From contig WGNP01000012.1 of assembly GCA_016124495.1 (NCBI GenBank), positions 18,363 through 82,362 of the forward strand: a stretch of DNA of 64,000 nucleotides. The letters are read 5' to 3'. This stretch comes from Hyphomonas sp. (GTDB lineage Bacteria; Pseudomonadota; Alphaproteobacteria; Caulobacterales; Hyphomonadaceae). Below, piece after piece: positions 60,832-64,000 of the stretch (the first letter of the stretch is position 1; each line of letters starts with the position of its first letter). The position numbers were made by a program, and so were the translations under genes. The notes under the pieces are model-generated. The model made no database searches and was not told the origin of the DNA. It saw only the letters and a program-made list of their open reading frames with translations.

Positions 60832-62575
60832 GGCCGCCATCTCCCGGACGCAGGGTGCGCAGGTTGGCGGCGCCCGGCTTCGGCATAACCTTGGCGAGGA
60901 CTTCGTCGGCCGGACCGAACTCGCGGATGCGGCCTTCGTCGATGACCATCAGCTTGGTGCAGTGGAGGATCGCGTTGGGGCGGTGGGCGATGATAATGAC
61001 CGTAGCGCCGCGCCCCTTGGCGGCGGCGATGGCCGATTGCAGGGCCTGCTCGCCAGGGCCGTCGAGGTTCGAGTTGGGCTCGTCGAGGACGATCAGGTTG
61101 GGATTGCCGAACAGGGCGCGGGCGAGGCCGATACGCTGGCGCTGGCCGGCGGAGAGATAGGCGCCGCCGAGGCCGATCTCGGTGTCGTAGCCCCGGGCGA
61201 GGCGCAGAATCATGTCGTGGCAACCGGCGGACTGGGCGGCGGCGATGATGGCTTCGGGCGCAGCGTCGTCGCGGAAGCGGGCGATGTTGTCGCGCACGCT
61301 GCCGGAGAGAAGATCCGCCTGCTGAGGAAGATAGCCGATCTGGGGACCGAGTGTGTCCGAGGGCAGGGTGCTCAGGTCGGCGCCGTCGATGCGGACATGG
61401 CCGGACATCACGGGCCAGGCGCCGGTGAGGACGCGGGCGAGGGAGGACTTGCCCGCCGCGCTCGGGCCGAGGACGCCGAGCACGTCGCCGGGATCAAGAC
61501 TGAAGGTGAGGCCTTTGAGCACCGGGGCGTTGCTGCCGGGCGGGCCGGCGACGGCGTTCTCGGCGCGCAGCGCGCCGCGGATTGGCGGCAGTGGCATCTG
61601 CGGCATGGCGGCCGGCGCGCCGGCAAGGGCAGTCTTCAGCGAGGCCCAGTTTTCACGGGCTGAGACGATGGCGCGCCACTGGCCGACAATCTGCTCCAGC
61701 GGGGCGATGGCGCGGCCCATCAGGATGGAGGCGGCGATCATCGCGCCGGGGGTTGCCTCGCCCTTGATCACCAGCCAGGCGCCGATCCCGAGGATCGCTG
61801 ACTGCAGGAACAGGCGGAAGGCTTTGGTGCCGGAGGAGAAGCCGGAGAGGATGCGGCCCGAGCGGGCGAAGGCAGTGTCACCGCGGTCAAACACGCTCTG
61901 CCAGCGGCGGCGGACGGCCTCGCCCATGCCGAGGGCCTTCAGCACTTCGGCGCTGCGCGTCATCTCCGCCGCGCGCAGGGCGCTGGACCGCTCGAGGTCT
62001 TCGCTCTCCGTTGTCAGGCGGGCGGAGGCGCGCTCGTTGAGGGCGGAGGCGGCGACGAGGATGATGGCGCCGATGACAGCCCAGAGGCCGAACAGCGGAT
62101 GCAGCATGAACAGCACGATGAGGAAGAGGGGGCTGAACGGCGCATCGAACACGGCCCCGGCGACGGGGCTGGCGATGAAGCGGCGGAGCTGGCGCAGGTC
62201 GCGGATCGGGCGGTCAGAGGCGCGGCCCGGATCGGCGAGGCTCTGGGACATCGCGGCCGCAGCGGCGCGGGGGCCAAGCAGGCCTTCGAACCTGGACGCG
62301 GCGACGCTGAAGAGACCGGAGCGGGCCCATTCGAGCACGCCGAGCGTGCCGTAGAGGACGAGGATGAGAACCGTGAGGGCGACGAGGGTGGGGATCGATT
62401 GGGAGGCGAGCACGCGGTCATAGACCTGCAGCATGTAGAGCGGGCCCGCGAGCATCAGGAGGTTCACGAACAGGCTGAACCCGCCGGCATGCCAGAATAC
62501 CCCGCGCGAGGCGCGCAGGGCGCCGGCGAGTTCGCTGGAAGAGGCTTCGGCGGCAGTGTCCCGTTTCATGGCCAT
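60824..62575 (-). CDS. Type I secretion ABC transporter (PrtD/AprD/RsaD type)
   Basis: 583-residue exporter with an N-terminal membrane domain (four to six helices) and a C-terminal ATPase. Walker A is GPSAAGKSS, the signature LSAGQRQRIGLARAL and Walker B IVLDEPNSNLD. No N-terminal C39 or C39-like domain is present, so it belongs with PrtD/RsaD, which move unprocessed C-terminal-signal substrates. The gene overlaps the adaptor by 8 bases. No RTX or S-layer substrate gene and no TolC is in the window. It follows manC by 74 bases. Confidence 0.92.
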   Translation of the reverse strand: MAMKRDTAAEASSSELAGALRASRGVFWHAGGFSLFVNLLMLAGPLYMLQVYDRVLASQSIPTLVALTVLILVLYGTLGVLEWARSGLFSVAASRFEGLLGPRAAAAAMSQSLADPGRASDRPIRDLRQLRRFIASPVAGAVFDAPFSPLFLIVLFMLHPLFGLWAVIGAIILVAASALNERASARLTTESEDLERSSALRAAEMTRSAEVLKALGMGEAVRRRWQSVFDRGDTAFARSGRILSGFSSGTKAFRLFLQSAILGIGAWLVIKGEATPGAMIAASILMGRAIAPLEQIVGQWRAIVSARENWASLKTALAGAPAAMPQMPLPPIRGALRAENAVAGPPGSNAPVLKGLTFSLDPGDVLGVLGPSAAGKSSLARVLTGAWPVMSGHVRIDGADLSTLPSDTLGPQIGYLPQQADLLSGSVRDNIARFRDDAAPEAIIAAAQSAGCHDMILRLARGYDTEIGLGGAYLSAGQRQRIGLARALFGNPNLIVLDEPNSNLDGPGEQALQSAIAAAKGRGATVIIIAHRPNAILHCTKLMVIDEGRIREFGPADEVLAKVMPKPGAANLRTLRPGDGGHG

Positions 62576-62649
62576 TGATCTAGCAGAAATCCCGGTAAGA
62601 GGTCAGGCGCAAAGTCAGGCTGAATGTGTCCTGTTTCGGGACAGGGGTC

Positions 62650-63714
62650 TCAGAGGAAGTCTTTCAGGCCGCGCGACTTGAGTTCCTTGACGACACCGCC
62701 GACATCCTGCGAGCGATCCTTGCGTGTGATTAGGATCCGGTTGCCGTCGGCGACGACGATCAGGCCTTCGACACCGACGAGGGCGACGAGCTGGCCGTCG
62801 GCTGCGTGGACGGTGCAATCGGCGCAATCGATCTCGATATGGGCGGGTGAGTTTGCGCGGGAGGAGACTTCGCCGACCATCGACCAGCTGCCGATATCGC
62901 TCCAGGCGCAGTCGAGCGGGGCGTAGACGGCGGCGCGGCTGGTGCGCTCCATCACGGCATAATCGACCGAGGTGGAGGGCACGGCGGCAAAGGCGGCGGC
63001 GTCGAGGTAACGGAACGCGCCGTCGAGATAGGCGCGCTCCAGCGCTTCGCTGGATTTGGCGAGGATGTTCGGCGCATGGGCGGCGAGTTCGGCCAGCATG
63101 GTTTCCGGGCTGAACAGGAAGATGCCAGCGTTCCAGCTATAGGCGCCGCTGGCGAGATAGGCGGCAGCGGTTTCGGCGTCCGGCTTTTCCCTGAAGGCGG
63201 CGACGCGGGCGACCTGGCCGTCCAGCGTCTCACCGGCCTGGATGTAGCCGAAACCGGTGTCGGGCCGGGACGGGGCGATGCCGAAGGTGGTGATGAAACC
63301 GTCGCGCGCGGCCGGGGCGGCGGCGCGCACGGCGGCGAGGAAGGTGTCCGGGCGGCCGATGAAATGGTCGGAGGCGACAAGCAGGCCCAGGTTTTCCGGA
63401 AAGGCATCGGCAAGGTAGCGCGCCGCGACGGCGGCGACGGCGGCGGTGTTGCGGCCTTCGGGTTCAAGCAGGATGGCGGCGGGGACGAGGCCGATTTCGG
63501 CGAGCTGGCGCGCAATCAGGTCGCCGTAGGCCGCGTTGCTGATGATCACGGGGTTCTGGTGGAAGCCTTCGGCGCCGGCGAAGCGCAGCACGGTTTCCTG
63601 GAAGACCGACTTTTCCGAGACGAGGGCGTGGAACTGTTTGGGACGGGCCAGGTTTGAAACCGGCCAGAGGCGCGTGCCGGCGCCGCCGCACATGATGACC
63701 GGATGGATCGACAT
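62650..63714 (-). CDS. manC: Mannose-1-phosphate guanylyltransferase
   Basis: 354-residue enzyme that makes GDP-mannose for polysaccharide or O-antigen. The nucleotide-binding motif is GGAGTRLWPVSNLARPKQF, and FREKPDAETAAAYLASGAY and WNAGIFLF are typical. The usual C-terminal isomerase (cupin) domain of bifunctional ManC/AlgA is absent; the protein ends just past the short beta-helix region. It is followed by the type I secretion pair on the same strand, an arrangement that recalls the Caulobacter rsaDE-lps region. Confidence 0.93.
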   Translation of the reverse strand: MSIHPVIMCGGAGTRLWPVSNLARPKQFHALVSEKSVFQETVLRFAGAEGFHQNPVIISNAAYGDLIARQLAEIGLVPAAILLEPEGRNTAAVAAVAARYLADAFPENLGLLVASDHFIGRPDTFLAAVRAAAPAARDGFITTFGIAPSRPDTGFGYIQAGETLDGQVARVAAFREKPDAETAAAYLASGAYSWNAGIFLFSPETMLAELAAHAPNILAKSSEALERAYLDGAFRYLDAAAFAAVPSTSVDYAVMERTSRAAVYAPLDCAWSDIGSWSMVGEVSSRANSPAHIEIDCADCTVHAADGQLVALVGVEGLIVVADGNRILITRKDRSQDVGGVVKELKSRGLKDFL

Positions 63715-63842
63715 TCTCTTGTTTACCTTGCTGCTTGCAGTGCCTGCGTGACGGCCCGGCCGGGGGCATCTGATTTACCGTCAGGATTGCAACAACTGCG
63801 CCGCCCTGCAATGAAACTGCTCAGCTGTGACGGGGTTCCATA

Positions 63843-64000
63843 ATGGCGCTTGTTGTCTATAGCCATCCGTTCTCGTCCTAGACCCAGAAGACCCAGAAGA
63901 CCCAGAAGACCCAGAAGACCCAGAAGACCCAGAAGACCCAGAAGACCCAGAAGACCCAGAAGACCCAGAAGACCCAGAAGACCCAGAAGACCCAGAAGAC
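63843..64000 (+). pseudogene. Glutathione S-transferase-like N-terminus interrupted by a stop and tandem repeat
   Basis: From the ATG at 63843 the frame reads MALVVYSHPFSS and then a TAG at 63879-63881, after which ACC CAG AAG (Thr-Gln-Lys) repeats to the window edge. Many GST-fold proteins begin with such a beta-strand followed by an SSYTQKV-like motif, so TQK is where the normal protein would continue. The TAC-to-TAG change and the repeated TQK codons make the present form non-coding. The upstream ACGGGG is a fair ribosome site. It diverges from manC. Whether the defect is biological or an assembly artefact cannot be told here. Confidence 0.6.
63880..64000 (+). repeat. Perfect 9-bp tandem repeat (period ACCCAGAAG) reaching the window end
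   Basis: The 9-base unit repeats without a single mismatch from 63880 to 64000, about 13.4 copies, and is cut by the window edge, so its true length is unknown. The unit encodes Thr-Gln-Lys in the frame of the preceding ATG. There are no unique spacers, so it is not a CRISPR array. Its perfect homogeneity and position at the end of a sequence also fit a contig-end artefact. Confidence 0.95.

Noticed and set aside
63880..64000. CRISPR array or CRISPR-like repeat
   Set aside because: The unit is 9 bases, with no unique spacers; it is a simple tandem repeat.
1..64000. tRNA, rRNA or riboswitch genes
   Set aside because: No T-loop GTTCGA/GTTCAA sequence in an acceptable cloverleaf context, no rRNA signatures and no known riboswitch core were seen. 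This was by eye only; a covariance-model scan would be decisive.

Overview
The window is high-GC, densely packed bacterial chromosome, most likely from an alphaproteobacterium close to Hyphomonas/Caulobacter. The reasons are a MucR/Ros regulator, DUF2336 and DUF1491 proteins, a PleC/DivJ-like histidine kinase, the radA-cvpA-purF-SDR order, and an RsaD/RsaE-sized type I secretion pair beside a mannose-1-phosphate guanylyltransferase. No rRNA, tRNA, CRISPR array or intact insertion sequence was found. Most genes are housekeeping. The unusual content lies in one large ion-transport operon, a selenium module and a series of broken or chimeric genes.

Layout. 1-5.6 kb (minus): radA, cvpA, a Tat-type lipoprotein of the erythromycin-esterase family, purF and an SDR running off the left edge. 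5.7-8.1 kb: a BaiN-like flavoprotein, a YefM-YoeB toxin-antitoxin pair with a palindromic operator, and a BIME-like inverted repeat. 8.1-12.2 kb (minus): MFS transporter, alr, mlaE, mlaF. 12.4-14.2 kb: a small membrane protein and a DUF2336 protein. 14.25-22.2 kb: ten translationally coupled genes for an Mrp-type cation/proton antiporter in the order of the archaeal Mbh membrane module, with three MrpD/NuoM-like subunits, no full MrpA and one unknown two-helix protein. 22.3-27.5 kb: MucR, a PAS protein, SufE, an exported protein, a sensor kinase, a small lipoprotein and DUF1491. 27.5-29.0 kb: orphan and broken small reading frames.

29.0-34.5 kb: prfC, a PAN-domain protein, Uup-type ABC-F, MipA/OmpV and a hotdog thioesterase. 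34.6-35.4 kb: an ATP-grasp-like pseudogene. 35.6-39.7 kb (minus): RsuA-type pseudouridine synthase, RsmC-type methyltransferase, an alpha/beta hydrolase and a thiolase. 40.2-43.4 kb: tRNA 2-selenouridine synthase tail-to-tail with a flavoprotein-SelD fusion. 43.5-48.8 kb: a decayed GGDEF-EAL gene, dnaJ, an LpoA-like lipoprotein whose start overlaps that of divergent rsmI, yraN and a decayed spacer. 48.8-57.5 kb: cytochrome c, a class A PBP, NnrU, panB, and yfgM-bamB-der.

57.5-59.4 kb is an AbiE locus scar: an intact AbiEi antitoxin, a frameshifted AbiEii/GSU2403-like chimera and a second AbiEii C-terminal fragment on the other strand. 59.5-63.7 kb (minus): manC, a type I secretion ABC protein and its HlyD-type adaptor. 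The right edge holds a glutathione-S-transferase-like N-terminus that breaks after 12 codons into an exact 9-bp tandem repeat running to the last base. The repeat may be real or a contig-end assembly artefact.
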